64,000 bases of DNA, taken from positions 397,501 to 461,500 of the forward strand of contig JAODUO010000564.1 in NCBI GenBank assembly GCA_025642075.2, in the 5' to 3' direction. The notes under the pieces were generated by a model. That model saw only the letters and a program-made list of their open reading frames with translations. It made no database searches and was not told the DNA's origin. Of the stretch, positions 21,000-32,364 are shown piece after piece; position 1 is the first letter of the stretch; each line of letters opens with the position of its first letter. Source of the stretch: Ridgeia piscesae (taxonomy: Eukaryota > Annelida > Polychaeta > Sabellida > Siboglinidae). The translations under genes were made by a program, and so were the position numbers.

Positions 21000-23165
21000 A
21001 ATTTTTTTTTTGGGGATAGGCTTCAAAATTGATTTTTGAAAATAAGTTTACTTTTATTTTTAATTAATTTTATTATTTTTTTTTTAGAGAAAAAGAGAAA
21101 AGAACAAGGGGAATTTAAAAACGTAGACTCAATTTAAAAATGGCGCTTTTAAAATAATTTATAAACAAAAAACCATTTTAAGGTCCAGAGAAGTTTGGGC
21201 CCCCCCAGGGGGTTTTCGAATGGGAAACATTTCCCTTTATTTTTCTCTTTGGGCTTGGTTTAAAAAAGAAATTTTTTCCCATACTTAAAATATGGCGGGA
21301 AACCCAAAAAGAAGTACCTTACTACCAACAAAGATTTTTAAAAGTTTTTTAAAGGGGCTTTGCAAAATTTTTCCCTTTTTTAACAACTTTTGGCAAAAGC
21401 ATTCCCAAAATTTTTGTCCCCTTATTACCAATTTGAAAGTTGCAAAAAAGTTTTTTTGTTGGCCCCTTTTTTCCGCCTAATTCCCCCCAAATTGCTTTGC
21501 CTAAAAATTTCACCCTTCAATTGAAAAATCCACCCATTTTTATTATTAAAATTCAAACCCTTTGGGGCACCCTATTTATTGGAAATTAAAAAGTGGAAAT
21601 TGGGTTAATGCCCTTTTCAAATTCGAACGGGGGCTTGTTTTTTGGAAGGGTTATTAAAATTGGGCCATTTTTTTTTTTTTCCTAATAAAAACGGCCTTTT
21701 TTAACCTTGAGGTGAGAAGTTATAAGTAGTTTGCCCTTTGGGTTTGGGGAAGGAGGGGGAGGAAGGGGTCAAATTTCCAAAGGTCAAGGGGCCCCGGGGT
21801 ATAGAACGAACGTTGGCGCCACCTTGGGACAAATTTTTCAAATTTGGTCCCCGGTTCCCAAAATTTCAAACGCCCTTATTTTTTAAAATGAACCTAAATT
21901 GGGTTTGGGGGTTAAAATTAACTTCCCTACCAAAAAATATTTGTGAAACTCCCAAAATATTTTTAAAGGGAAAACCCAAGTAAATTAGGGAAATTATTCT
22001 TCAGTTTTAATACACTTTTTTAAAATAGTTGTCTTTTGGGTAAGGTTTTTCCCCAATTTTAAAAAATTTATTTAAAAACGTCGTTTTCCCTTTCCCAACG
22101 TTGGGTTTAACATTGGGGCCGCTTTCCCTTTTTTGGTTTTTTTTTCTATGCGACAAAAATTACCTAAAATCTATTTGGTCCCCCAACCTTCCTCCAATCC
22201 AACCCTGGGCTTTCTTTTAAAACCGAAACTTTCCGCCCCTTTTTTCCCGGGTGTTTCGTTCCTTTCAAGAGAAGGCCCTTTTGGCTCAAGTCAACATAAA
22301 TTTTAACAAGTGCTTCAAAGTGGACAAACGTTGTTAATTTTTAAAGTCACCGCGCCCACTGCGGGTTAATTTTTAAAACCCGTCAATGTCGAATTTTAAA
22401 AAAGGCACACTATTTATAAATAAAACCATCGCCTTTTTTTTAAAAAAAACTTGGGTTTTCCGGGCAACCCGCGGAAAATTTAACAATGTAATACATTTTT
22501 TTTTATCTTGAGCCTTTTAAAGTGTTCCCCCACAAAAAGTCGGGCCCCCAACGTTAATTTTTGGGTCAAAGGTTAAAAAGGTAAAACGTTTTTTCCACAT
22601 TAACTTACAAAAGTTCGTGCATGCACTTTGCGTTGCAAAACGCGTTGTGGCGTGTCCATGCCCGTAATCCCGTTTTCCTATTGTTCCCCTTGGCCGTTTT
22701 GGTGTTGTGTTGGGGCCCGCTTTTTCCGAAAGTTTTTTTGGAAAGGTTTCAGGCCCACCACCAATTTCCCCGGCCCGGGGTTGAGTTTAGGGGGCTTCGC
22801 CCCATAAAAAACTTTTTAAAGGTCGGTTCGGTCCCCCGGGTTATAACAATTTCCCCCTTTGGGGGGGTTTTTCCAATGGGGTAAATTGGGGTCAATTTTT
22901 TTGGGACAAAATTTTTTCTAAGCTTCCCCTTTGAAATTTTTAAATAAAATTTGGTGGGAAAATTTTGGCCACTTTGTTTCATAAACCAAAAATCTGTCTT
23001 TTGGGTAATTTTCCCCAAAAAAATTAATTACATTTTCCTCCCATGACGTTGGGCCTGGGGCCCGTTCTCGGCTTTTAAGGTTTAACATATAAAACTTTTT
23101 GGTTCCACTCCCTTTCCCCCAAAACCAATTTTTCTTTAAAATTGGCCCCCCTCTTTTCTTTTCCA
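21000..23165. other. homopolymer-inflated sequence, probable base-calling artefact
   Basis: Almost every base occurs in runs of two to ten (GGGCCCCCCCAGGGGG, TTTTTTTTTT), a texture found nowhere else in the window except 27,651-27,810. Open frames here have biased Lys/Phe/Pro/Gly content and no motif. No gene should be called from this stretch. Confidence 0.6.
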
Positions 23166-23199
23166 TCGGAAACTCTTAGATTTCGATGCGATAACTTTG

Positions 23200-24660
23200 T
23201 AAATTTTTTTCTCAAATTTTATTAAGTCGGTGTGCCAACTTTGTATCATTTCACAACTTTCACCGTAATGGCTTTATCACTTTGATGTATTTTTTCTAAG
23301 TCATCTTGGTACTTTCAAAACCTTCTGTGAGAAAATGTTGGTACGTTCTATCATAAACCGAGAACCTTGGTGGTTTTTTTCTTACGACACACATCATATT
23401 CCTAACCAAATGTAAAACAATGCAGACAAATATAGGGTTGTGACATTACTTCTTTAAAAACTAATGCCATCTAGCAGACAACTCTGACACTACGTCAGAC
23501 TGTAGTCCCAACTAGCGGACAAAACAGCGCCTAATCACTGTTCGACATAGAAAACAATGGCTTCGACTACTTCCATAACATAATTTCTTTTAAAATAGCG
23601 GCTTCGGTCACAGTCATGACACACCTTTTTTGTGTTTCGAGGCCATAACCTTGACAAATATTCGTATTTTACTACTAAAGTCAACCTGGTAATTTCATAA
23701 CATTTAGTGACTCAACGAGATAGAAAGAGGAATCTTTTCACTTCAGATCACATTCGTATAATAATTTCTGTCAAAATTGGGCTCCTATCACGTGTAATAC
23801 ATAATTCTATACAAATATCGGTTCCGGTCACGTGCAAAAGCATAACTTCGGAAAAACGGTGGTTTCGACCACAGCTAACCCCATGTGGCGATTAATCCTA
23901 ACCCTGTATTAGGTGACAGCGCCATCTAGCGGACTTACCAACCACAAACTAGGGTTAGACAGAGTAAAAACTTGTGTTGCGATATCACTAACAGCTAGCG
24001 CCTTCTAGCGGATAACCCTAAAACTACATTAGACCCCAGCATCATCTTGCGGACAAAATAACCACTAATTAGGGTTACCTATGATTTGACATAGAAAAAA
24101 GTTGGGATTTGGGAGACACCAACATGACTCATACGTCAAAGTAACAAAGCCATCGTGGTGAAACGGTGAAAAGTTGTGAAATGATACAAAGTTGGCACAC
24201 CGATTTAGAAAAATATTAATCTAAAAGGTATGTTATGACTGTGACCGAAGCCGCCATTTTACAAGAAGTTATATTATGAAAGTAGTGGAAGCCATCGTTT
24301 TCTATGTCAAACCCTAATTAGTGGCTGTTTTGGCCGATAGATGGGGTAGCGTCTAATGTAGTGTCAGAGTTATCCGCTAGATGGTACCATTTTTATAAGA
24401 AGTGATGTCACAAGATTTTTTAGATTTTTAGAATTGATTACGAAAAATGATGTATGTCGTAAACAAGTACCAAGGTTCTCGTTTTTATGATAGAAAATGC
24501 CAAAGTTTTTAAACAAAAATACGTCAAAGTGACAAAGCCATCGCGGATAAACCCAGAATAGTGGGGAAATGGTAAAAATGTTGCACACCGACTTTTTAAC
24601 GTTGACAATGGTCGAAGATCTAATTTTGCAAGCAATTGTGCTATGCGTCTGCTCTGACCC
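23200..24660. repeat. inverted-repeat element with CTCF-like motifs
   Basis: 23,224-23,289 is the reverse complement of about 24,135-24,205 (GTGCCAACTTTGTATCATTT against AAATGATACAAAGTTGGCAC). 23,440-23,575 likewise pairs with about 24,285-24,415. The same family fills 31,940-33,780 and 42,340-43,800. Copies of CGCCATCTAGCGG lie at about 23,918 and 23,997, and the inverse at 24,373. Confidence 0.7.
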
Positions 24661-24779
24661 GCACATGTTTACGGAAGTTGTGTTTTCAACGTGGTAGGAA
24701 GCGTCATTTTAACGGAAGTTATGGTTTGCACATGACAAAACTGTCCTAGCCTCGTGTGTATTGGTTGCGCAACGACATA

Positions 24780-24900
24780 TTAAGTTCCCTACGTGGAGAA
24801 CGTGACCTATGTGACCTACATACTGGACATGGTAGCGATCGTGAACTACATACTGGACACCTACATACTGGACATGGTAGCGATCGTGAATTTCAATTTT
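24780..24900 (+). repeat. CTACATACTGGACATGG motif cluster
   Basis: The motif GTGGAGAACGTGACCTATGT followed by GACCTACATACTGGACATGG, plus two tandem partial copies. The same motif recurs at 27,060, 34,440, 35,212 and 43,835, and inverted near 30,230, 31,390 and 42,290. Confidence 0.7.
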
Positions 24901-24905
24901 ATAAC

Positions 24906-25409
<504 letters not shown>

Positions 25410-25675
25410 ACACAATTGTCCAATAAGGTTTACACATTTGTATTAAAACACAACACACATGTATTTACAGGTCATTCCCAAAGCAGCTGCCTAACCTAAC
25501 GTTAAACATTATTTCGTCGTCGCTCTCCACAACACATGTATTTACAGGTCTTCCTCCAAAGCGGCGAGTACCATGCGTTTAACATTATGCCGCCATCGCT
25601 CTGAAGGAGACTCCTCCAACCATCTCTTGATGGCGTCCAACTGTTTGGGTGCCACGTGACCGTAACGACCACTTG
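25410..25675. other. composite-repeat module upstream of the RPA-like gene
   Basis: Two near-copies of ATGTATTTACAGGTC (25,458 and 25,530), then a minus-strand open stretch with QLDAIKRWLEESPSERW that has no clear start. No known domain. Confidence 0.35.
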
Positions 25676-25808
25676 TTTGTGATTGGTTGGTAATTTTCGG
25701 CACACTCGTTTGTGACTGGTTGGTAATTTTCGGCACACTCGTTTGTGATTGGTTAGTATTTTTCAGCCCGCCCACGTGACTCTAACGACCACATGTGAAC
25801 GTATATTA
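25676..25808 (+). promoter_or_regulatory. promoter-like array before the RPA-like gene
   Basis: Three 33-bp units with ATTGG or a variant (25,682, about 25,715, 25,748), an E-box CACGTG at 25,773-25,778 and a TATA-like GTATATTA at 25,801-25,808, 44 bp before the ATG at 25,852. The ordered CCAAT-box, E-box, TATA, ATG layout fits a real core promoter. The unit is the inverse of that at 15,394-15,525. Confidence 0.5.
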
Positions 25809-25851
25809 GACGGCTGTTTTTTGACGTTGTCATTCGTTCTCTGACATCGAC

Positions 25852-26511
25852 ATGGCCAACGTTATGCTAAACCACCGAGAGCACCACTTCTATTACAACT
25901 CCGTCGGCATGCAAGACAAAAGTGACGAAGACGACGAGGCAACCAGTCATCGGGTCCCATCTCGATTCGGTGCTGCGGCGGATCGAAAGATTGTCGACAC
26001 CTTGGAGCAGAAGGCGGTGGACAACTTGGCCTTCGTCATCGGAGGGCTCGTTATCGAGAAGGTACGCACTGATGTTTCCTTCTACTACGTCGGATGTGTG
26101 TATTGCTTCGGTGCGAAAGACATGCATGCGTGAACGGCAACACTTACTTCCTTGTCAGAATATGCTTCGTCGAATCGGCTACGAGTCGTCCTATATGGTT
26201 GACCTTATTCGCCCAGTGTATGGCCGGTCTGTTAGACGTCGATGCAAAAGACGTTTCTCTTATGCCCGAAAGCATGCAGATCTCCAAGCTGAACACTTTG
26301 GTAGGGACACGCGTGTCTCTCACCATTAAGAAAAGTAAACGATACGGCTACAACACCTACAACGTCACTCACCTAGAGGTTTTGCATTAGACAGCCTCCG
26401 TGCGTGGTGTTTCAGGCAGAACTTCCAACCTGCGACGAAGCGTCAACTTGTGCACGTTCTACATCCCCTGTTCCAAGTTCGTCGTACTCTACTACCGATG
26501 CCACTATATGA
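25852..26511 (+). CDS. RPA70 C-terminal-domain-like protein (copy a), three segments
   Basis: The ATG at 25,852 opens a frame with an acidic N-terminus, VDNLAFVIGGLVIEKVRTDV, then FYYVGCVYC, which resembles the first half of the zinc ribbon of replication protein A large subunit. After a +2 shift (or a very short intron; AAG-GTACGC is at 26,059-26,067) comes CVNGNTYFLVRICF, then IWLTLFAQCMAGLLDVDAKD and LVGTRVSLTIKKSKRYGY. These match the order of the Rep_fac-A_C OB fold (YRYxVRVxD-TG-WVTLFD-LLGxSA). A donor after CACCTAGAG (26,378) and an acceptor CAG at 26,413-26,415 join in phase to a Ser/Thr-rich tail, with stop TGA at 26,509-26,511 overlapping AATAAA (26,511-26,516). Such domains bind single-stranded DNA. 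Whether this copy is live depends on the shift near 26,120, which copies b and c share. Confidence 0.55.
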
Positions 26512-27545
26512 ATAAACGTGTCCAGACTTGTCAGGGTAGGAACACTACGTCACATATATAATGTATTACATTGTTTTTTATTTACTGGTTGTCGCCTAGC
26601 AACCTATAGTTGAACCGGCCAAGGTCTACTTGCGGTACCGCACAGTCGACGGTTAATATCTCCTACAATTACAGCTGACGCGGTAGCCGTAGCGTAGTGT
26701 ACCAACCACTTGCAACCCTACAACGTCGTCCACTGACGCACTGTAACTAATGATGACTGAGCCAGGTTCCCTCGATGAGATAAGACAGCACCCGACTGCC
26801 AGGGCAGCAAACTTCGGTGGATAGACAAGCACCGTGTTACACCTGCACTGGATATGGAGGACCAGGTATGTAACAAAACTATATATTTAGGTATGTTAGT
26901 CGCATATGTAGGAAAGAAACCAAGATAACTTGATCTATGCGACCTACAATTTTGTATTGGTGAAGACCTATGTGGCCTACATATTGGACATGACCCTTCC
27001 ACCCTTCCTCCTCGCCGCGCCGCTCCGCGCCAGAATCGCCTCTCGACTATTTTTTTGAGAACATGACCTATGTGGCCTACATACTGGACACGACCTTTCC
27101 ACCTTCTACGTATTAGCTGAAGACATGGTTCCACTTGTCCTTTGACCTAGTTTGTAGTTCACTACCTATCCGCTAGGGAAGGCTACATGACGCTATCCCC
27201 ATTTTTAAAAATAAGACGCACGAATTTGGACGGTACTTATTCGTGACCTGTCCGCAAGGGGCGCCACCAAGTTCATCAACTATCCGCTAGGAGTGCGACT
27301 TGACCTTTGTCCTTGACCTTTGACCTTCCTCCCTCCTCCTCTGGTCCGCTCCACGTGCGCAATGATCTACGCCTACTACACCAATCCTGTGCATAACTTT
27401 GTCATATCCGAAGATAGCACTCTGCTGTGGTCGAGCCACTTCTTGCGCCGAAGACGCGCATATCGTTGCTACCAACGAGGAGGCGCGGAAAGTATCGTCA
27501 TAGATATGGGCGGGATACTGACTTAAACACATACACACACACACA
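26512..27545. repeat. composite-repeat arm with mini-exon
   Basis: 26,518-26,670 matches 35,270-35,430 directly. A four-codon mini-exon (26,854-26,865) is followed by GTATGT. 27,110-27,330 holds ACCTAGTTTGTAGTTCAC and GGGGCGCCACC words that recur at 16,180-16,330 and, inverted, at 28,100-28,320. A short unrecognised open frame is at 27,320-27,526. Confidence 0.55.
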
Positions 27546-27550
<5 letters not shown>

Positions 27551-27628
<78 letters not shown>

Positions 27629-27650
27629 ATATATATATATATACAAAAAA
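27551..27650. repeat. (TA)n microsatellite
   Basis: TA array with ATA interruptions, at the junction between the composite arm and the iGluR 3'-UTR-like module. Confidence 0.95.
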
Positions 27651-27810
27651 ATTTAAAACAAAAAAATTCAAAAAATATATATTTTAAAATTTTTTAAAAA
27701 TTTTCAAAATTATACTTTGTAAAAATTCACGAAAAACATTTTAACCCCTTGAAACTGTTTTAAACCCTCGTGGGTTTGGGGCCCCAAAATTTACCGGAAA
27801 ATTTGGGCAC
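27651..27810. other. homopolymer-inflated stretch
   Basis: Same run-of-bases texture as 21,000-23,165 (GGGGCCCCAAAATTT), probably poor base calling next to a TA array. Confidence 0.55.
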
Positions 27811-28055
27811 CGCCACCTATCACTGCTGCTGAATATTGAGGAATGCGCGTTTTACACCAGCCTCTTGTCAGTCAAGCCAACTGATGAGGAAGCAGTTGTA
27901 AACCATGGGCAATCTCAAAGATGTAACTGACGAGTCAACTTCCAATTGTCTCTATTTGTATGCTTACTCACTGGGGGAGTGCCTTATTCCTCCAGGCTTT
28001 GCCTGTCATTTCACACCCTCCAACTTTCAGCTTTGCAAGTAGCATAGAAAGGTCC
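27811..28055 (-). repeat. iGluR-like 3'-UTR module, isolated copy
   Basis: Aligns with 28,807-29,060 and 36,331-36,600; shared words include TTGTCAGTCAAGCCAACTGA and CTCAACTTCC-like blocks. In the other two copies it lies just downstream of an iGluR-like terminal exon on the minus strand; here the exon itself is absent. Confidence 0.7.
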
Positions 28056-28059
28056 TATA

Positions 28060-28450
28060 GTGGTATGGCGGGGCGGTGGAGGTGCGGGTTCCGGAGCAGT
28101 GACGTCATAACTAGGGCAACGGTCATGTGTGAAGGTCAAAAGTATTGTAGCGTCCCTAGAGGATGAACTGTTTGGCGCCTCCTAGCGGACAGGTCACGAA
28201 CTAGTACTGTCCAAAGACGTGCGTCTTATTTTTATAAATTAGGTCAATGTGGGTCAAAGGGCATGTAGCGCCTCTATCGTATATGTGGTGCACTTTAGAC
28301 TAGGTCAAAGAACGAGAGGAGCCATCTGACGGAGAGGTCGTGAACTAATACAGTCGTGAACTAAAGTATTCGGTTTTGACCTCACTAAGCTTAACGTTAA
28401 CCCCATCTGGCGGATACCTCTTACAATACATGAAACGCTAGCGCCAACGG
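28060..28450. repeat. inverted partner of 27,110-27,540
   Basis: Reverse complement of the arm at 27.1-27.5 kb. It includes a CRE TGACGTCA at 28,100-28,107, GGCGCCTCCTAGCGG near 28,174, and CCCATCTGGCGG near 28,401. Confidence 0.6.
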
Positions 28451-28800
28451 AGGTAGAACGTGCACAAGTCGACGCTTCGTCGCCGGTTTAAGGTTCGGCC
28501 TGAAACAGTCTAATGCAAAACATCTAGGTGCGGGCCGTTGTAGTTAGTGTACCAGTTTCGTTTACTTTTCTGAACGGTGAGATACACGCGTGTCCCTACC
28601 AAACTGTTCAGCTTGTAAATATGCATGCTTATGTTCATAAGAGATAAGTCTTTTGCATCGACGTCTAACAGACCAATCATACACTGGTCGAATAAGGTCT
28701 ACCATGTAGAACGACCCGTGGCCGACTCGGCGAAGCATACTCTGACGAGGTAGTAAGTGTTGAAGTTCACACATGGGTGTCTTTCGCATCGACGATTGCC
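28451..28800 (-). pseudogene. RPA70 C-domain-like gene relic (copy b)
   Basis: Inverted partner of copy a. From about 28,780 leftwards one reads CERHPCVNFNTYYLVRVCFA, ESATGRSTW, then after a stop TLFDQCMIGLLDVDAKDLSL and LVGTRVYLTVQKSKR, then a donor-like GATGTTTTG. The last-exon words (TGDEASTCARSTSV) follow after an acceptor TTTCAG. Several stops; the zinc-ribbon start is lost. Confidence 0.6.
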
Positions 28801-28806
28801 ATAGTC

Positions 28807-29318
28807 GTCGACAATGTCACCTATCACCGCTGCTGTATATTGAGGAACCCGCGTTCTACACCAATCGCTTGTCAGTCAAGCCAACTGATAAGGAAGAAAT
28901 TGTACACCATTGGCACTGGGAAATATATCAAAGATGCAACATGTGACTCAACTTCCTACATTTCTCTTTGTATGCAAACTCAATGGGGGGAGTAATTTAC
29001 TCATCCAGGCTTTGCCTGTCGTGTCACAACATCCAACTTTCAGCTTTGCAGTCTCTCCTTTTATTGAACACAACAATGACATTAAATTATAACGACTGTC
29101 GTACATTTTATCAGTAAACGAAGTTATAAGACATACGCATTACAAGTTCTACGACTCACCATGAATAACAAAGTTACATTTTGTTGCTTTCTCCTGATGC
29201 ACATCAACCTTTTGTGTCTTTGTGATTGGCAACTTTGACTTGCGTGAAAGGTTGCACAAACGTGTGAAGTATTACGAATGTAGGGAACAATGACAATCAG
29301 CAACGACTTTCTAAATGT
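28807..29318 (-). other. 3' UTR of iGluR-like copy 2
   Basis: AATAAA on the minus strand at 29,060-29,065. Colinear with 685-1,035 of copy 1. Downstream of the signal it continues into the module shared with 27,811 and 36,331. Confidence 0.65.
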
Positions 29319-29678
29319 TTAAAACAATGAGGTCATAGAAAGAACGAGGATATGAACGATTGTGACAAACGTAACCAATGTAGCCCTATGAGAGTCACTG
29401 GCGCTTGTGCATTTTCCCTGCCACCACATATTCTTTAACGATTCAAGCTCCCCGCTCTTCTTCATTTCAGACAAAGCATTATTGAGTCGATTCTTCAAAG
29501 GCCGTCCCTTAGGAACAGCCCACGCTATATTCTCTGGGTTGAGTTTACCGACCGTCGCAAGTTCACAATGCACTGCGTTGGCAATATAGTCGGCATACCA
29601 ATTGTCCACCAAGGCGGCAAATTCACCGTTCGAATTCAGAACCTTCTGGATGGCTTCTTCATAACTGGCTACGTCGGT
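29319..29678 (-). CDS. iGluR-like ligand-binding protein, terminal exon (copy 2)
   Basis: Opens in phase 0 after a TTCCCTGCCAATAG acceptor and ends with TAA (29,319-29,321), 119 codons. It has the ligand-binding Asp in LVDNWYADY, Cys pair in HCELATVG and WWQGKC, an EKxW-type end (LKNMWW), then TSASDSHR and a hydrophobic tail running to the stop. The frame is intact. It is on the same strand as, and downstream of, the S1 and S1/S2 exons at 56,174 and 46,934, with matching phase, so it is the best candidate for the last exon of that gene, whose span would then exceed 27 kb. The exon at 36,860-37,123 lies between and may be a dead alternative. Confidence 0.8.
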   Translation of the reverse strand, partial: TDVASYEEAIQKVLNSNGEFAALVDNWYADYIANAVHCELATVGKLNPENIAWAVPKGRPLKNRLNNALSEMKKSGELESLKNMWWQGKCTSASDSHRATLVTFVTIVHILVLSMTSLF

Positions 29679-30008
<330 letters not shown>

Positions 30009-30659
30009 ATTGTTAACGAATACATAGTAGTATATCATGAAATGGAGTCGTGGAGGCGCGGTGGACTTGAGGAGCGGTGGAGCTGTGGCGCGCAGTGGAG
30101 CGCTTTGGCGCGGTGGAGCGATTTGGCGCGCTTTGGGGCGGTGGAGCGGTGGCATGCTGGAGCGGAATAGGTCAAAGGTCAAGGTATAAGTCATGTGACA
30201 AGGTCAATCATCATCATCACGTTCTGCACGTAGGACACTTGGGTCACATTCTTCACGTTCCTCGTGTAGGCGACCTTGAGCAGTGTTATTATGTTCTATC
30301 TATCTTATATAACAGTGGGCTAATGCAACTGGAGGGGGGAGGTAGAAGGTTATAAGTTATTGTATTTTTTTACACTATACCAAACACGATTTAACGCAGC
30401 GCCATATGCAGTGGGGCAGCTCTCCTTGTAGTTAGGTCCCATGAATGCGACTAACATACCTTTTCCTCCATGTCCAGTGGGGGTACATCACGGTGCTTGT
30501 CTATCTACGGAAGCTTGCTGCCCTGGCAGCTGGGTCAGCATCACTTACAGTGCGTCAGTGAACAACGTTGTAGGATTGCAAGTGGTTGGTACATTACGCT
30601 ACAAGTCATCGCGTCAGCTGAGGTGTAGGAGATATTAACCGTCGACTGTGCAACTTGTA

Positions 30660-31558
30660 AAGGCACCGGTACTGTAAGTACACAATGAGTTTACAGACAC
30701 GTTATGTTTACAAAACAAACAAAAACCAGACAACAATGGAAAAACAAAACAAAAGTGACAAAACTAAAAAAAAAAAAGGGACAAAAAAAAAAAAACCGGA
30801 CAAAACTTAAGAAAAAAATGGACAAAAAAGACAAATCTAAACAACGTCCTATCTTTTAATGTGGAGAAATTAAACAAAAACAGACAAAACTGAAAAAGCA
30901 AAACAAAACGTACAAAACTGAAGAAAAAAAACCCAGACAAATCTGGAAATTACAAAATAGTAAGTTTACAAACACGTTATGTTTACTAAATTAAACAAAA
31001 GAAACGAAACGAAACGAAACAAAACGAAAAGTAAGGAAATCAAAGCAATGCAAAGCAAATCAAAGGAAAACAAAATAAAATAAACAAACAAACACGACAA
31101 GTTTACAGAAACGACAAGGTTATAAACACAGGGAGTTTACAGACACGACAATTTCAGAGACACTGCAAGTTTAAATACACGACAAGTTGACAGATAATGT
31201 AAGTTTACACACACAAAAAACAGTAAGTTTACAGACATTTTATGTTTACAAAAAAAAATGAATAGCGGAGGAGCGTAGGAGCGAAGGGGCGGAAGAGTGG
31301 TGGAGCGGAACAGGAGGTTTCTCCCTAGCTTAACAAGCCTGGACACGTTTTTTCATATGGTGGTATCATTTGATGTATGTTATGTAGGTCTCATAGGTCA
31401 CGTTCTCCACGTTTGGAACTTACATATGTCGTTCGTGCGCATGCGTGTGCATATGTGCGTGTGTCCGTATGTGTTCGTGTGTGTCCGCGTGTACGAATGT
31501 GTTCGCGTGTGTTAGGCACGACAAGTTTACCGACACGGTGAGTTTACAGACACGTCAT

Positions 31559-31592
<34 letters not shown>

Positions 31593-31935
31593 GAAACGAA
31601 ACGAACCCAAACGAACCGAAACGAAACGAAAAACGTCCTATCTTTTAAAAGAGAGAAAATTAACAAATTGGAAAAAACTGAAGAAAAAAACCGGACAAAT
31701 CAGAAGAAAAAACCCAGAAACAACTGGAAAATAAAACGGTATGTTTACAGACACGGTATGTTTACAAAACAAAACAAACCAGTAAGTTTACAAAACAAAA
31801 CAGTAAGTTTACAATCACGGTATGTTTACAGACACGCCAAGTTAACAGACACAGCACGTTTACAGACACGGCAAGTTTATAGACGCTGTATGTATACACA
31901 CACGGTAAGTTGACAGACACAGCAAGTTGACAGTG
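30660..31935. repeat. left-arm minisatellite, GTTTACAGACACG units
   Basis: Irregular copies of AAGTTTACAGACACGG mixed with CAAAACAAAAC and A-rich stretches, and a poly-A run at 31,563-31,590. The unique inserts are the GGAGCGGAACAGGAGG block and a GTGTCCG-rich tract (31,440-31,510). Its mirror image is 33,790-35,100. Confidence 0.8.
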
Positions 31936-32285
31936 TAGTAACTTCTTAACTTTTTTAGTTGTTTCACTTCGGAAAACTTGTAACGTTTTTTATGTTTATG
32001 ACATGATTGTAGCAAAATCTCAATACTCTTTCGTTTCGACCTGACATCCTTTTCACATTGTCGTATTTTACTAAGTCAGTAAGATAATCAGACGCTTCCT
32101 ACTACGAGCAAACCACAACTTCCGGGAAAATGGCGGAACAGATCATGACCATCAGACAATTTCTTGCAAAATTTCACCTTCGATCATAGTCATAACATAA
32201 ATGTTAGTGTTTCGGTGTGATAACTTTGTCAAGTTTAACATTTTACTAAATCGGTGTGCCAACGATGTGGAAACATTTTGGGATG

Positions 32286-32364
32286 TGACGTCACTTCTTT
32301 AAAAAAGGTGCCATCTAGCGGATAACTCTGACACTACGTTAGACGCTAGCCCCATCTAGCGGAC
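32286..32364 (+). promoter_or_regulatory. CRE plus paired CTCF-like motifs
   Basis: A full CRE TGACGTCA at 32,286-32,293 is followed by GGTGCCATCTAGCGG (from 32,307) and CCCATCTAGCGG (from 32,351), the reverse complement of the CCGCTAGATGGC CTCF-type core. Inverted versions follow at 32,507-32,523 and 32,591-32,604, and another CRE at 33,151-33,158. Confidence 0.4.

Noticed and set aside
21292..23166. Several 60-90 codon open frames
   Set aside because: They lie in the homopolymer-inflated stretch and show no protein family features.
25922..26329. Alternative frame through the RPA-like gene (Arg-rich, also open in the 28.5 kb copy)
   Set aside because: Only the other frame shows the W-TLF / LLD-DAK / GTRVSLTI order and joins in phase with the last exon.
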